A stretch of 64,000 nt of DNA from Sideroxydans sp. Lineage in GTDB: Bacteria; Pseudomonadota; Gammaproteobacteria; Burkholderiales; Gallionellaceae. Below, in pieces: positions 51,593 through 61,933 of the stretch. The notes under the pieces are model-generated. The model ran no database searches. It worked only from the letters and a program-made list of their open reading frames with translations, and was not told where the DNA came from. Within the stretch, counting starts at the first letter, position 1; every line of letters begins with the position of its first letter. Made by a program: the position numbers and the translations under genes. The DNA lies in NCBI GenBank assembly GCA_013791855.1, contig VMTA01000003.1, positions 1 to 64,000 of the forward strand. Direction: 5' to 3'.

Positions 51593-53605
51593 ATGTCAGC
51601 AACACGCAGTGTAAACCCACCAAAATATAACGACATCACAGGTGCTATCCGCATGCTGGCGGTGGATGCAGTGCAGAAGGCAAATTCCGGTCACCCCGGC
51701 GCGCCTATGGGCATGGCAGAGATCGCCGATGTATTGTGGAACCGCCATCTACGCCACAACCCGGCCAACCCGAAATGGCCGGATCGTGATCGCTTCATCC
51801 TGTCCAACGGCCACGGTTCGATGCTGATCTATGCATTGCTGCACCTGTCCGGTTACGACCTGCCGATCGAAGAACTGAAGCGCTTCCGCCAGATGCACTC
51901 CAAGACTCCGGGTCACCCCGAGTACGGTTACACGCCAGGCGTAGAGACCACCGGTGGCCCGCTGGGTCAGGGCATCACCAACGCCGTGGGTATGGCGATG
52001 GCAGAAAAGTTGCTGGCAGCTGAGTTCAACAAGCCGGGTCATGAGATCGTCGATCACCGCACTTATGTGTTCTTGGGCGATGGCTGCATGATGGAAGGTA
52101 TCTCCCACGAAGCCTGCGCGCTGGCTGGCACTTGGGGCTTGGGCAAGCTGACCGCATTCTGGGACGACAACAACATCTCCATCGATGGCCACATCGACGG
52201 CTGGTACACAGATGACACACCGAAGCGTTTCGAAGCTTACGGCTGGCACGTCATTGCCGATGTGCAAGGTCATGATCCCGAGGCGATCAACGCTGCGATC
52301 GAGGCTGGCAAGGCCGTAACCGACAAGCCGACACTGATCTGCTGCAAGACCGTAATCGGTGCCGGTTCTCCGAACAAGGAAGGTACACACGACGTGCATG
52401 GCGCAGCGCTGGGCGATGCTGAAGTCGCTGCAACTCGCGAACACATCGGCTGGAAATATCCTCCGTTCGAGATCCCCGCTCACGTGTACGAAGCATGGGA
52501 TGCCCGCACCAAAGGCGAGGGCCTGGAAAAGCTGTGGAACAACAAGTTCGCCGAATACAAGGCTGCATTCCCAAAAGAAGCTGCTGAGTTCGAGCGCCGC
52601 ATCAATAACCAGTTGCCAGCAAACTGGACTGCTCACGCTGCTGAGTTCATTGCCAAGACCAACGAGAAGGCTGAAACAATCGCTACTCGTAAGGCTTCGC
52701 AAAATGCCATCAACGGCCTGCAACCTGCCCTGCCAGAGTTCCTTGGCGGTTCCGCCGACCTGACCGGTTCCAACCTGACCAACTGGACAGGCGCGCACCA
52801 TGTCAGTGGCAAGAAGCCGGGTAACTACATCAGCTACGGCGTGCGCGAGTTCGGCATGTCGCACATCATGAACGGTATGGCCTTGCACGGCGGCTTCCTG
52901 CCGTTCGGCGGCACCTTCCTGATGTTCTCCGAATACGCACGCAATGCGCTGCGCATGTCGGCACTGATGAAGCAGCGCGTGATCTATGTGTTCACCCACG
53001 ACTCCATCGGTCTGGGTGAAGATGGCCCGACCCACCAGCCGGTCGAGCAGACTGCCACGCTGCGCTACATCCCGAACATGGAAGTATGGCGTCCGTGCGA
53101 CACCGTTGAGTCCGCCGTGGCATGGGTCGCTGCAGTCGAGCGTAACGACGGCCCGTCGAGCCTGATCTTCAGCCGCCAGAATCTGGCATTCCAGAAGCGT
53201 GATGCAGCGCAGATCGCCAACATCCGCAAGGGAGCATATGTTCTGTCTGAAGCGGCTGGTGGCAAGCCGCAGGCGGTGATCATCGCTACAGGCTCCGAAG
53301 TGTCGCTGGCACTGAGCGCACAAGTAGCATTAGCAGCAGAAGGTATCAACGTGCGTGTGGTATCGATGCCATCCACCAACGTGTTCGACAAGCAAGACCA
53401 AGCCTACAAGGACAGCGTATTGCCGAAGGGCAGCAAGCGCGTGGCGGTCGAAGCGGGCGTGACCGGGGGTTGGTACAAGTATGTTCTGGATGGCGCAGTG
53501 GTCGGTATGGACACCTTCGGTGAGTCCGCTCCGGCACCCGAGCTGTTCAAGCACTTCGGCTTCACTACTGAGAACGTGGTCAAGGCCGTCAAGTCGGTGC
53601 TGTAA
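51593..53605 (+). CDS. tkt: Transketolase
   Basis: The 670-residue thiamine diphosphate enzyme moves two-carbon units in the Calvin and pentose phosphate pathways. Motifs are [16 protein letters not shown] near the start, the ThDP-binding [14 protein letters not shown] with GDG, and the pyrimidine-domain segment [19 protein letters not shown]. The ATG at 51593 follows AGGAG closely and gives the expected [15 protein letters not shown] start. It leads a run of five sugar-phosphate genes ending at the aldolase, next to the RuBisCO locus. Confidence 0.98.
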   Translation: MSATRSVNPPKYNDITGAIRMLAVDAVQKANSGHPGAPMGMAEIADVLWNRHLRHNPANPKWPDRDRFILSNGHGSMLIYALLHLSGYDLPIEELKRFRQMHSKTPGHPEYGYTPGVETTGGPLGQGITNAVGMAMAEKLLAAEFNKPGHEIVDHRTYVFLGDGCMMEGISHEACALAGTWGLGKLTAFWDDNNISIDGHIDGWYTDDTPKRFEAYGWHVIADVQGHDPEAINAAIEAGKAVTDKPTLICCKTVIGAGSPNKEGTHDVHGAALGDAEVAATREHIGWKYPPFEIPAHVYEAWDARTKGEGLEKLWNNKFAEYKAAFPKEAAEFERRINNQLPANWTAHAAEFIAKTNEKAETIATRKASQNAINGLQPALPEFLGGSADLTGSNLTNWTGAHHVSGKKPGNYISYGVREFGMSHIMNGMALHGGFLPFGGTFLMFSEYARNALRMSALMKQRVIYVFTHDSIGLGEDGPTHQPVEQTATLRYIPNMEVWRPCDTVESAVAWVAAVERNDGPSSLIFSRQNLAFQKRDAAQIANIRKGAYVLSEAAGGKPQAVIIATGSEVSLALSAQVALAAEGINVRVVSMPSTNVFDKQDQAYKDSVLPKGSKRVAVEAGVTGGWYKYVLDGAVVGMDTFGESAPAPELFKHFGFTTENVVKAVKSVL

Positions 53606-53619
53606 GACAAAGCTTTTAA

Positions 53620-54642
<1,023 letters not shown>

Positions 54643-54654
54643 TCCATGTTGAAC

Positions 54655-54682
54655 AAGGGCTGGCAGTTGCCAGCCCTTTAAG
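54655..54682 (+). terminator. Intercistronic hairpin between gap and pgk
   Basis: AAGGGCTGGC (54655-54664) pairs perfectly with GCCAGCCCTT (54669-54678) around an AGTT loop, followed only by a weak T-rich run (taagttt). It could be a partial terminator or an mRNA-stabilising hairpin that sets a higher gap level. Confidence 0.7.
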
Positions 54683-54706
54683 TTTCAGTCTGTAGAAGGA
54701 AAAATC

Positions 54707-55888
54707 ATGTCCGTAATCAAAATGACCGACCTGGATCTGAAGGGCAAACGCGTCCTGATCCGTTCTGATCTCAATGTGCCCGTCAAAGATGGCAAGGTGA
54801 CCTCCGATGCGCGTATCAGCGCTTCCATGGCAACCATCAACGCCGCTCTGAGCGCAGGTGCAAAAGTGATGGTGACCTCTCACCTTGGCCGCCCGGAAGA
54901 AGGCGTGTTCTCCGACGAGAATTCGCTCAAGCCGGTAGCAGACGATATCGCCAATAAACTGGGCAAACCCGTGCGTCTGATCCGCGACTGGATCGACGGA
55001 GGTTTCGACGTGGCCGATGGTGAATTGGTGTTGCTGGAGAATTGTCGTTTCAACAAAGGCGAAAAGAAAAGCACTGAAGAAGTGGCAAAGAAATATGCCG
55101 CTCTTTGCGACGTGTTCGTGATGGATGCATTCGGCACGGCCCACCGCGCCGAAGCTTCCACTCACGGCGTGGCCAAGTACGCGCCAGTTGCTGCCGCAGG
55201 CATTTTGCTGACGCAAGAGCTGGAAGCGCTGACCAAGGCATTGCTCAGTCCGGCACGTCCGATGGTCGCCATCGTCGGTGGCTCCAAGGTCTCTACCAAG
55301 CTGACCGTGCTGGAATCGTTATCCGAGAAGTGTGAGCAGTTGGTCGTGGGTGGCGGTATCGCCAACACCTTCATCAAAGCGACTGGCGGCAATGTCGGCA
55401 AGTCGCTGTGCGAAGACGATCTGATCCCGACCGCGCAGGCATTGATCGAAAAAATGAAACAACGCGGCGCTAACATCCCCATCGCGGTGGATGTGGTGTG
55501 CGGCAAGAAATTCGATGCCAATGAGCCAGCAGTTCTGAAAGACGTGGGCGATGTGGCTGATGACGACATGATCTTCGACATCGGTCCAAAATCTGCACAG
55601 GAATTGGCTGACATCATCATGAAGGCAGGTACTGTGGTGTGGAACGGACCGGTCGGCGTGTTCGAGTTCGACCAGTTCGGCGAAGGCACCAAGACTATCG
55701 CTAAGGCGATCGCGGAAACCAGTGCATTCACACTGGCTGGCGGTGGCGACACCATTGCCGCGATCCAGAAGTACGACATCTTCGACAAGGTTTCGTATAT
55801 CTCCACCGCAGGCGGTGCGTTCCTGGAATTCCTCGAAGGCAAGACATTGCCGGCAGTGGCGATCCTGGAAGAACGCGCAAAGCAGTAA
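54707..55888 (+). CDS. pgk: Phosphoglycerate kinase
   Basis: The 393-residue enzyme interconverts 1,3-bisphosphoglycerate and 3-phosphoglycerate. It has the N-terminal [34 protein letters not shown], the hinge region [14 protein letters not shown], and the nucleotide-side GPVGVFEF and GGGDTIAAI. Length is standard. In this setting it serves both CO2 fixation and glycolysis. It is flanked by hairpins on both sides. Confidence 0.98.
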   Translation: MSVIKMTDLDLKGKRVLIRSDLNVPVKDGKVTSDARISASMATINAALSAGAKVMVTSHLGRPEEGVFSDENSLKPVADDIANKLGKPVRLIRDWIDGGFDVADGELVLLENCRFNKGEKKSTEEVAKKYAALCDVFVMDAFGTAHRAEASTHGVAKYAPVAAAGILLTQELEALTKALLSPARPMVAIVGGSKVSTKLTVLESLSEKCEQLVVGGGIANTFIKATGGNVGKSLCEDDLIPTAQALIEKMKQRGANIPIAVDVVCGKKFDANEPAVLKDVGDVADDDMIFDIGPKSAQELADIIMKAGTVVWNGPVGVFEFDQFGEGTKTIAKAIAETSAFTLAGGGDTIAAIQKYDIFDKVSYISTAGGAFLEFLEGKTLPAVAILEERAKQ

Positions 55889-55900
55889 AACAGAAGGGTG

Positions 55901-55935
55901 CCCCGCGTCCTCGATGGAGAGAGACGGACGCGGGG
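55901..55935 (+). repeat. Inverted repeat between pgk and pyk
   Basis: CCCCGCGTCC (55901-55910) pairs perfectly with GGACGCGGGG (55926-55935) around a 15-base purine-rich loop. A short AAATT follows instead of a U tract, so a simple terminator is unlikely. It lies 28 bases before the pyk start. Confidence 0.75.
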
Positions 55936-55963
55936 AAATTCGCAAGATTCAATCAAGGAAATC

Positions 55964-57403
55964 ATGCTGCGCAGAACAAAAATAGTAGCAACCCTGGGGC
56001 CCGCGACCAATGACCTGAAGTCGTTGACCGCGATCATACGAGCCGGCGTCGATGTCGTGCGTATGAACTTCTCACACGGCACGGCCGAAGACCATCAGAA
56101 GCGCGCCGAGATCGTGCGTGCGGCAGCGGCCACTGCAGGCCGTACGGTCGGTATCCTCGCCGACCTGCAAGGACCGAAGATCCGCGTACGCAAGTTCGAG
56201 AATGACAAGATCGTGCTGAAGCCAGGCGACGCTTTCATTCTTGATGCCGAGCTGGAAGGCCTGGGAAATCAGGAACGCGTCGGGCTGGATTACAAGGAAT
56301 TGCCGCAGGATGTGGAGATTGGCACTGTTCTGTTGCTTAACGACGGCTTGCTGGAATTCCATGTCACCGGCGTCAAAGGTGCCGAGGTGCATTGCGTGGT
56401 CGTGCGCGGTGGCGTGCTGTCCAATAACAAGGGCATCAACCGCAAAGGTGGCGGACTGACCGCACCGGCGCTGACGGACAAGGACAAGGAAGACATCAAG
56501 ACAGCCGCGCTGATCAAAGCGGACTTCCTGGCTGTTTCCTTCCCGCGTTCGGCTAGCGACATGAAGCTTGCGCGCGAGTTGATGCACGCAGCAGGTGGCA
56601 AGAGTTTGCTTATCGCCAAGATTGAACGTGCAGAAGCCATTCCCGTACTGGGCGAGATCATCGAAGCCTCCGACGGCATCATGGTCGCACGCGGTGACTT
56701 GGCGGTCGAAGTAGGCGATGCGGCCGTACCCGGTCTGCAGAAGAAAATGATCAAGCTGGCGCGCTCCAAGAACCGCCTGGTCATCACTGCCACACAGATG
56801 ATGGAATCGATGATCACAGCACCGATCCCGACCAGAGCGGAAGTATCCGACGTGGCCAACGCGGTTCTGGACGGTACCGATGCGGTGATGCTGTCGGCAG
56901 AAACCGCCGTCGGTGACTATCCGGTCGAAACCATCGAATCGATGGCGCGTATCTGTCTCAATGCCGAAGAAGAAAGTGAAGACAGTGCAACGGACCGCCG
57001 TCTGGAGCATAACAAGTTCGCCCGCATCGACCAATCGATCGCGATGTCGGCCTTGTATGCTGCCTCACACTTCAAGGTGAAAGCCATCGTCGCCCTGACA
57101 CAATCCGGTTCAACCGCTCTGTGGATGTCGCGTACCAGCGCAGAGACACCGATCTTTGCGATGACACCGATGGAAGCCACACTGAGCAAAGTCACGTTGT
57201 TCAGCGGCGTACATCCGATCGCGTTCGAATCCACTTCGGACGATCATTCTGTCACCCTGCGTCAGGCGGAAAATGAATTACTGCGCTTGAACATGGTGCA
57301 GGAAGGCGACCTCATCGTGATGACCGTGGGCGAAGCCATCGGTAAAGCCGGTCACACCAACACCATGAAGATCGTGCGCGTCGGCGATCATCGTAAAAGT
57401 TAA
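55964..57403 (+). CDS. pyk: Pyruvate kinase
   Basis: The 479-residue enzyme turns phosphoenolpyruvate and ADP into pyruvate and ATP. It starts LRRTKIVATLGPATNDL. Further motifs are MNFSHGTAEDHQKRAE, LQGPKIRV, the catalytic IAKIERAEA, GIMVARGDLAVE and the K+-site region ITATQMMESMI; a C-terminal allosteric domain follows. AAGGA at 55956-55960 selects the ATG at 55964; an upstream ATG at 55898 would start in the hairpin. Its place between pgk and fba in a CO2-fixation block is common in betaproteobacteria. Confidence 0.98.
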   Translation: MLRRTKIVATLGPATNDLKSLTAIIRAGVDVVRMNFSHGTAEDHQKRAEIVRAAAATAGRTVGILADLQGPKIRVRKFENDKIVLKPGDAFILDAELEGLGNQERVGLDYKELPQDVEIGTVLLLNDGLLEFHVTGVKGAEVHCVVVRGGVLSNNKGINRKGGGLTAPALTDKDKEDIKTAALIKADFLAVSFPRSASDMKLARELMHAAGGKSLLIAKIERAEAIPVLGEIIEASDGIMVARGDLAVEVGDAAVPGLQKKMIKLARSKNRLVITATQMMESMITAPIPTRAEVSDVANAVLDGTDAVMLSAETAVGDYPVETIESMARICLNAEEESEDSATDRRLEHNKFARIDQSIAMSALYAASHFKVKAIVALTQSGSTALWMSRTSAETPIFAMTPMEATLSKVTLFSGVHPIAFESTSDDHSVTLRQAENELLRLNMVQEGDLIVMTVGEAIGKAGHTNTMKIVRVGDHRKS

Positions 57404-57432
57404 TGTTTTGTAATTAATATCAGGAGGAAATA

Positions 57433-58497
57433 ATGGCACTCGTATCCTTGCGTCAACTACTCGATCACGCGGCAGAAAACAGCTACGGCCTGCCGGCGTT
57501 CAACGTCAACAATCTGGAACAGGTCAAGGCCATCATGGAAGCGGCCGACGAAACCAACAGCCCGGTAATCATGCAGGGTTCCGCCGGCGCGCGTAAGTAC
57601 GCAGGCGAGCCGTTCCTGCGTCACCTCATCGAAGCAGCGGTCGAGATGTACCCGCATATTCCCGTCGTCATGCATCAGGACCACGGCGCATCGCCGGCAG
57701 TCTGTATCAACGCCATCAAGTCCGGCTTCTCCAGTGTGATGATGGACGGTTCGCTCATGACCGACGGCAAGACCCCTTCTTCCTTCGAATACAACGTCAA
57801 CGTCACCAAGAGCGTGGTTGAGATGTCCCACGCGGTCGGCGTTTCAGTCGAAGGCGAATTGGGTTGCCTGGGTTCTCTGGAATCCGGCCACGGTGAAAAG
57901 GAAGATGGCCACGGCGCTGAAGGCGTGTTGAGCCATGATCAGCTGCTGACCGACCCGAACGAAGCAGCTGAATTCGTGAAAGCTACGCAAGTGGACGCGC
58001 TGGCAATCGCCATCGGCACTAGCCACGGCGCGTACAAGTTCACCAAGCCGCCCACAGGCGACACCTTGGCAATCAGCCGCATCAAAGAGATCCACGCACG
58101 CATTCCCAACACACACTTGGTGATGCACGGTTCTTCCTCCGTTCCACAAGAATGGCTGGAGATCATCAACCAGTTCGGTGGTGCGATGCCTCAGACTTAC
58201 GGCGTGCCGGTTGAAGAAATCGTCGAAGGCATCAAGCACGGCGTGCGCAAAGTGAACATCGACACTGACCTGCGTATGGCTTCCACTGGTGCAACCCGCC
58301 GCTATCTGGCTGGCAACCCAAAGGACTTCGACCCGCGCAAGTTCCTGGCCGAGACCACCAAGGCGATGAAGGCGATCTGCAAGGCACGCTATGAAGCCTT
58401 CGGTTCCGCTGGTCAAGCCGGCAAGATCAAGCCAATCGCGCTGGATGCAATGGCAATGCGTTACATCAAGGGCGAACTGAACGCGATCGTGAAGTGA
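57433..58497 (+). CDS. fba: Fructose-bisphosphate aldolase, class II
   Basis: The 354-residue zinc aldolase is of the CbbA/Fba type, also active on sedoheptulose bisphosphate in autotrophs. The metal and substrate motifs are [11 protein letters not shown] (zinc histidine near 84), [25 protein letters not shown] and [19 protein letters not shown] follows in the phosphate site. AGGAGG precedes the ATG. It ends the tkt-gap-pgk-pyk-fba run, and its terminator is shared with cbbR. Confidence 0.98.
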   Translation: MALVSLRQLLDHAAENSYGLPAFNVNNLEQVKAIMEAADETNSPVIMQGSAGARKYAGEPFLRHLIEAAVEMYPHIPVVMHQDHGASPAVCINAIKSGFSSVMMDGSLMTDGKTPSSFEYNVNVTKSVVEMSHAVGVSVEGELGCLGSLESGHGEKEDGHGAEGVLSHDQLLTDPNEAAEFVKATQVDALAIAIGTSHGAYKFTKPPTGDTLAISRIKEIHARIPNTHLVMHGSSSVPQEWLEIINQFGGAMPQTYGVPVEEIVEGIKHGVRKVNIDTDLRMASTGATRRYLAGNPKDFDPRKFLAETTKAMKAICKARYEAFGSAGQAGKIKPIALDAMAMRYIKGELNAIVK

Positions 58498-58515
58498 TCG
58501 AACGCCTCAGCTAGC

Positions 58516-58549
58516 AAATAAAAAGCGACCTTCGGGTCGCTTTTTATTT
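58516..58549. terminator. Bidirectional terminator shared by fba and cbbR
   Basis: A 15-bp stem of AAATAAAAAGCGACC (58516-58530) with its complement at 58535-58549 encloses a TTCG tetraloop, giving U-rich tails in both directions. The cbbR stop codon (58544-58546) lies inside the right arm. Confidence 0.94.
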
Positions 58550-59452
58550 GTCCGTCGCTTGGATCTGTGACTGGGCGATCAGGTACTTTTCGAATTCCAT
58601 GACCGCAGTCGACGAGCGCTTGTCCTTGCGTTGCACGATGTACCAGTGCCGCACGATGGGAAAACTGTCCACATCCAGAATGACGAGCCGCCCGGTCTCC
58701 AGTTCAAGCTCGATGCCGTGGCGGGAGATGATGCCGACTCCCATGCCCGCCTGAACCGATTGCTTGATTGCCTCGTTGGTGTCCATTTCCATGTGCGCGG
58801 GCAGAGGAAGCTTGTTGCTGTCAAAGTAGCGCTCGACCACGCCACGCGTACCGGAACCCAGTTCGCGCAACAGGAAAGTCTCTTTGGCCAACTGATGAGC
58901 CTGAACATGCGTAATGCCAGCCAGTGCATGAGTGGGTGCAGCGATCACGACCATAGGATTCTGCAAAAATGGCTTGGCGACCATTTCGGTACCGGCCGGC
59001 GGCTGGCCCATGATGGCAAGGTCGGCGAGATTCTCGGAGAGCTGCTTGACGACTGCATCGCGGTTGGCCACGGACAGGGATACATGAATGCCGGGATGAA
59101 GTTGGATGAAGCTCGCCAGCAGCTGCGGCATGAAGTAGTTGGCCGTGCTGACGACAGCGATGTTCAACTTGCCGCGCTCCATACCCTTCATCGCATCGAA
59201 GCTGGATTCCATCTCCTGCATCAATTGCAATATGGCGCGCGAATAATGCATCAACTCCCGCCCGGCCTCGGTCAGGAACAGGCGCTTGCCAGCTTGCTCG
59301 AACAGGGGGATTCCGATAGTCTGTTCAGCCTGCTTGATCTGCATGGAAACGGCGGGTTGCGACAGGAACAGCTCTTCAGCGGCGCGTGAATGACTCAAGT
59401 GGCGGGAGACACTTTCGAAGACCTGAAGCTGACGTAAGGTGAGCGGCAACAT
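58544..59452 (-). CDS. cbbR: LysR-type regulator of the RuBisCO operon (CbbR)
   Basis: The 302-residue LysR-type regulator has an N-terminal winged helix-turn-helix (LTLRQLQVFESVSRHLSHSR to LSQPAVSMQIKQAE, residues 4-42) and an effector domain with FMPQLLASFIQLHPGIHVSL and FLLRELGSGTRGVVERYF. It is transcribed away from cbbM, the standard position of CbbR, which activates cbb genes in response to metabolites such as ribulose bisphosphate or NADPH. A palindrome in the shared promoter region is the likely operator. Assignment as CbbR rests on this context plus overall similarity. Confidence 0.92.
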   Translation of the reverse strand: MLPLTLRQLQVFESVSRHLSHSRAAEELFLSQPAVSMQIKQAEQTIGIPLFEQAGKRLFLTEAGRELMHYSRAILQLMQEMESSFDAMKGMERGKLNIAVVSTANYFMPQLLASFIQLHPGIHVSLSVANRDAVVKQLSENLADLAIMGQPPAGTEMVAKPFLQNPMVVIAAPTHALAGITHVQAHQLAKETFLLRELGSGTRGVVERYFDSNKLPLPAHMEMDTNEAIKQSVQAGMGVGIISRHGIELELETGRLVILDVDSFPIVRHWYIVQRKDKRSSTAVMEFEKYLIAQSQIQATDK

Positions 59453-59471
59453 GATGGTCAGAGTTTATTAC

Positions 59472-59488
59472 ATAAGCATTGCTTATGG
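59472..59488. promoter_or_regulatory. Palindromic candidate CbbR operator between cbbR and cbbM
   Basis: CATAAGCA-T-TGCTTATG is a perfect 8-bp inverted repeat about a single T, lying 20 bases from the cbbR ATG and 93 from the cbbM ATG. Its A/T-rich, symmetrical form fits LysR-type recognition sites. A second, imperfect repeat (ATAAAAATA to TTATTTAT) follows at about 59495-59519 and includes TTGACT (59505-59510). Confidence 0.65.
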
Positions 59489-59580
59489 TAGCGATAAAAA
59501 TATTTGACTGTTATTTATGATAGCGGATGCGTACATTGCGCTTCGTTGCAAGAACATTTAAACGACAAGAGGAGAAAACA

Positions 59581-60981
59581 ATGGATCAATCGAATCGTTA
59601 CTCAAATCTGAATCTGAAAGAAGCAGATTTGATCGCTGGCGGCCAGCACCTGCTGGTAGCGTACAAGCTGAAGCCGGCCAAGGGTTATGGCTTTCTGGAA
59701 GTGGCTGCTCACGTCGCAGCTGAATCCTCCACCGGTACCAACGTTGAAGTTTCAACAACCGACGACTTCACCCGTGGCGTTGACGCCTTGGTGTACGAAG
59801 TAGATGAGACTGCATTCGGCGACAAGGGTGGCCTGATGAAAGTCGCTTACCCCGTTCCATTGTTCGACCCGAACCTGACCGATGGTTTCTACAACATCTC
59901 CCACATGTGGTCCTTGATCCTGGGCAACAACCAGGGCATGGGCGACCACGAAGGCCTGCGCATGCTGGACTTCCTGGTACCTGAGTGCATGGTCAAGAAA
60001 TTCGACGGCCCGAGCGCCGGTATCGCCGATCTGTGGAAAGTATTGGGTCGTCCGGAAGTGGACGGTGGTTACATTGCCGGCACCATCATCAAGCCTAAGC
60101 TGGGTCTGCGTCCAGATCCGTTCGCCAAAGCCTGTTACGACTTCTGGCTGGGCGGCGACTTCATCAAGAACGACGAGCCTCAGGCTAACCAGCCGTTCTG
60201 CCCGATGGAAGTGGTCATTCCCAAGGTTGCAGCCATGATGGACAAGGCGCAGCAGGAAACCGGTCAGGCCAAGCTGTTCTCCGCCAACGTGACTGCCGAC
60301 TACCACGTCGAAATGATCAAGCGCGGCGAATACATCCTGGGCGAGTTCGCCAAGTACGGTAACGAGAAGCACGTTGCCTTCTTGGTCGACGGTTTCGTGA
60401 CCGGCCCGGCCGGCGTAACGACTTGCCGACGTGCGTTCCCGGACACCTTCCTGCACTTCCACCGTGCCGGTCACGGCGCCGTGACTTCCTACAAATCGCC
60501 GATGGGTATGGATCCGCTGTGCTACATGAAGCTGTCTCGTCTGATGGGCGCATCCGGTATCCATACCGGTACCATGGGCTACGGCAAGATGGAAGGTCAT
60601 GCCAAGGAAACCGTACTGGCATACATGCTGGAGCGCGACGAGTGCCAGGGGCCTTACTTCTACCAGAAGTGGTACGGCATGAAGCCGACAGCACCGATCA
60701 TCTCCGGTGGTATGAATGCACTGCGTCTGCCAGGCTTCTTTGAAAACCTGGGCCACGGCAACGTGATCAACACCTGCGGCGGCGGCGCATTTGGCCACAT
60801 CGACAGCCCGGCAGCCGGTGGCATCTCGCTGGGTCAGGCTTACGAGTGCTGGAAGTCCGGTACTGATCCGATCGAATACGCCAAGACTCACAAAGAGTTC
60901 GCACGTGCCTTCGAATCCTTCCCGAAAGACGGCGACAAGCTGTTTGCGGGATGGCGCGAAAAGCTGGGCGTACACAAGTAA
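59581..60981 (+). CDS. cbbM: Ribulose-1,5-bisphosphate carboxylase/oxygenase, form II
   Basis: The 466-residue protein is the form II enzyme, which works as large-subunit oligomers and needs no small subunit; none is encoded here. The carbamylated lysine is Lys196 in [10 protein letters not shown], with metal ligands Asp198 and Glu199. [11 protein letters not shown] is the next active-site segment, and [20 protein letters not shown] follows. The ATG at 59581 follows AGAGGAG; an in-frame ATG at 59527 is too far upstream. Form II enzymes have low CO2/O2 specificity and suit low-oxygen, high-CO2 habitats. It is divergent from cbbR and upstream of cbbQ and cbbO. Confidence 0.98.
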   Translation: MDQSNRYSNLNLKEADLIAGGQHLLVAYKLKPAKGYGFLEVAAHVAAESSTGTNVEVSTTDDFTRGVDALVYEVDETAFGDKGGLMKVAYPVPLFDPNLTDGFYNISHMWSLILGNNQGMGDHEGLRMLDFLVPECMVKKFDGPSAGIADLWKVLGRPEVDGGYIAGTIIKPKLGLRPDPFAKACYDFWLGGDFIKNDEPQANQPFCPMEVVIPKVAAMMDKAQQETGQAKLFSANVTADYHVEMIKRGEYILGEFAKYGNEKHVAFLVDGFVTGPAGVTTCRRAFPDTFLHFHRAGHGAVTSYKSPMGMDPLCYMKLSRLMGASGIHTGTMGYGKMEGHAKETVLAYMLERDECQGPYFYQKWYGMKPTAPIISGGMNALRLPGFFENLGHGNVINTCGGGAFGHIDSPAAGGISLGQAYECWKSGTDPIEYAKTHKEFARAFESFPKDGDKLFAGWREKLGVHK

Positions 60982-61000
60982 GTTCAGGCAGCATCGAAGC

Positions 61001-61037
61001 AATAAAACGCGCCCCCACACGTTGGGGGCGTTTTATT
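61001..61037 (+). terminator. Terminator-like hairpin between cbbM and cbbQ
   Basis: GCCCCCA (61011-61017) pairs with TGGGGGC (61023-61029) in a stem extended by AATAAAA and TTTTATT flanks. It would let cbbM be made in excess of the downstream activase genes by partial termination. Confidence 0.85.
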
Positions 61038-61095
61038 CCAGACGCAGAAAAACCGCGACAGTGTTGCGGGCATGCGTCGAACCAAGGAGTTCGTT

Positions 61096-61899
61096 ATGGA
61101 TAACAAGGAACAATACAAAGTCCACACAGAGCCGTTCTATCAGGTGCAAGGGGATGAAGTAGCACTGTATGAAGCGGCCTACAACGCCCGTCTACCGGTG
61201 ATGGTGAAAGGACCGACCGGTTGCGGCAAGTCGCGCTTCATCGAATACATGGCGTGGAAACTGAACAAGCCGTTGATCACCGTGGCTTGTAACGAAGACA
61301 TGACTGCCTCCGACCTGGTCGGGCGCTATCTGCTCGACGCCAATGGCACGCGCTGGCTGGATGGACCGCTCACCACCGCAGCCCGTATCGGTGCGATCTG
61401 CTATCTGGATGAAGTAGTCGAAGCACGCCAGGACACCACCGTGGTCATCCACCCGTTGACCGACCACCGTCGAACATTGCCACTGGACAAGAAGGGTGAG
61501 CTGCTGGAAGCACATCCGGACTTCCAGCTGGTGATCTCGTATAACCCGGGCTACCAGAGCCTGATGAAGGATCTGAAGCAATCGACCAAACAGCGTTTCA
61601 CGGGTTTTGAGTTCGACTACCCGAGTGCAGAATTGGAAGCCGAAATCCTGTCCAAGGAAACCGGTCTGGATGTGGCGATCTGCGGAAAGTTGGTGCAGAT
61701 CGGTCAGGCAGCGCGCAATCTGAAAGGACACGGGCTGGATGAAGGTATCTCCACGCGTTTGCTGGTGTACGCGGCAACACTCATCAAGAACGGGGTCGAT
61801 CCCAAAGCCGCATGCCGTATGGCCATGGTGCGTCCGATCACCGACGACGCGGATATCCGCGATACGCTCGACCACGCGATCGATGCTTCATTCGCCTGA
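61096..61899 (+). CDS. cbbQ: RuBisCO activase AAA+ subunit CbbQ
   Basis: The 267-residue MoxR-type AAA+ ATPase has Walker A GPTGCGKS at residues 39-46, Walker [14 protein letters not shown], a sensor 1 region [12 protein letters not shown], and the arginine-finger segment [10 protein letters not shown]. CbbQ forms hexameric rings that, together with CbbO, remove inhibitory sugar phosphates from RuBisCO. AAGGAG lies 7 bases before the ATG at 61096. NirQ and NorQ of denitrification are close relatives; the RuBisCO gene upstream and cbbO downstream settle the call. Confidence 0.96.
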   Translation: MDNKEQYKVHTEPFYQVQGDEVALYEAAYNARLPVMVKGPTGCGKSRFIEYMAWKLNKPLITVACNEDMTASDLVGRYLLDANGTRWLDGPLTTAARIGAICYLDEVVEARQDTTVVIHPLTDHRRTLPLDKKGELLEAHPDFQLVISYNPGYQSLMKDLKQSTKQRFTGFEFDYPSAELEAEILSKETGLDVAICGKLVQIGQAARNLKGHGLDEGISTRLLVYAATLIKNGVDPKAACRMAMVRPITDDADIRDTLDHAIDASFA

Positions 61900-61933
61900 A
61901 AACGGGACGATGCGGACTACGGAGGGCTGATCG

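Noticed and set aside
51749-53323. 524-codon minus-strand frame opposite tkt
   Set aside because: It is an antisense shadow of transketolase and resembles no known protein.
59752-61020. 422-codon minus-strand frame opposite cbbM
   Set aside because: It is an antisense shadow of form II RuBisCO, and the frame crosses the terminator.
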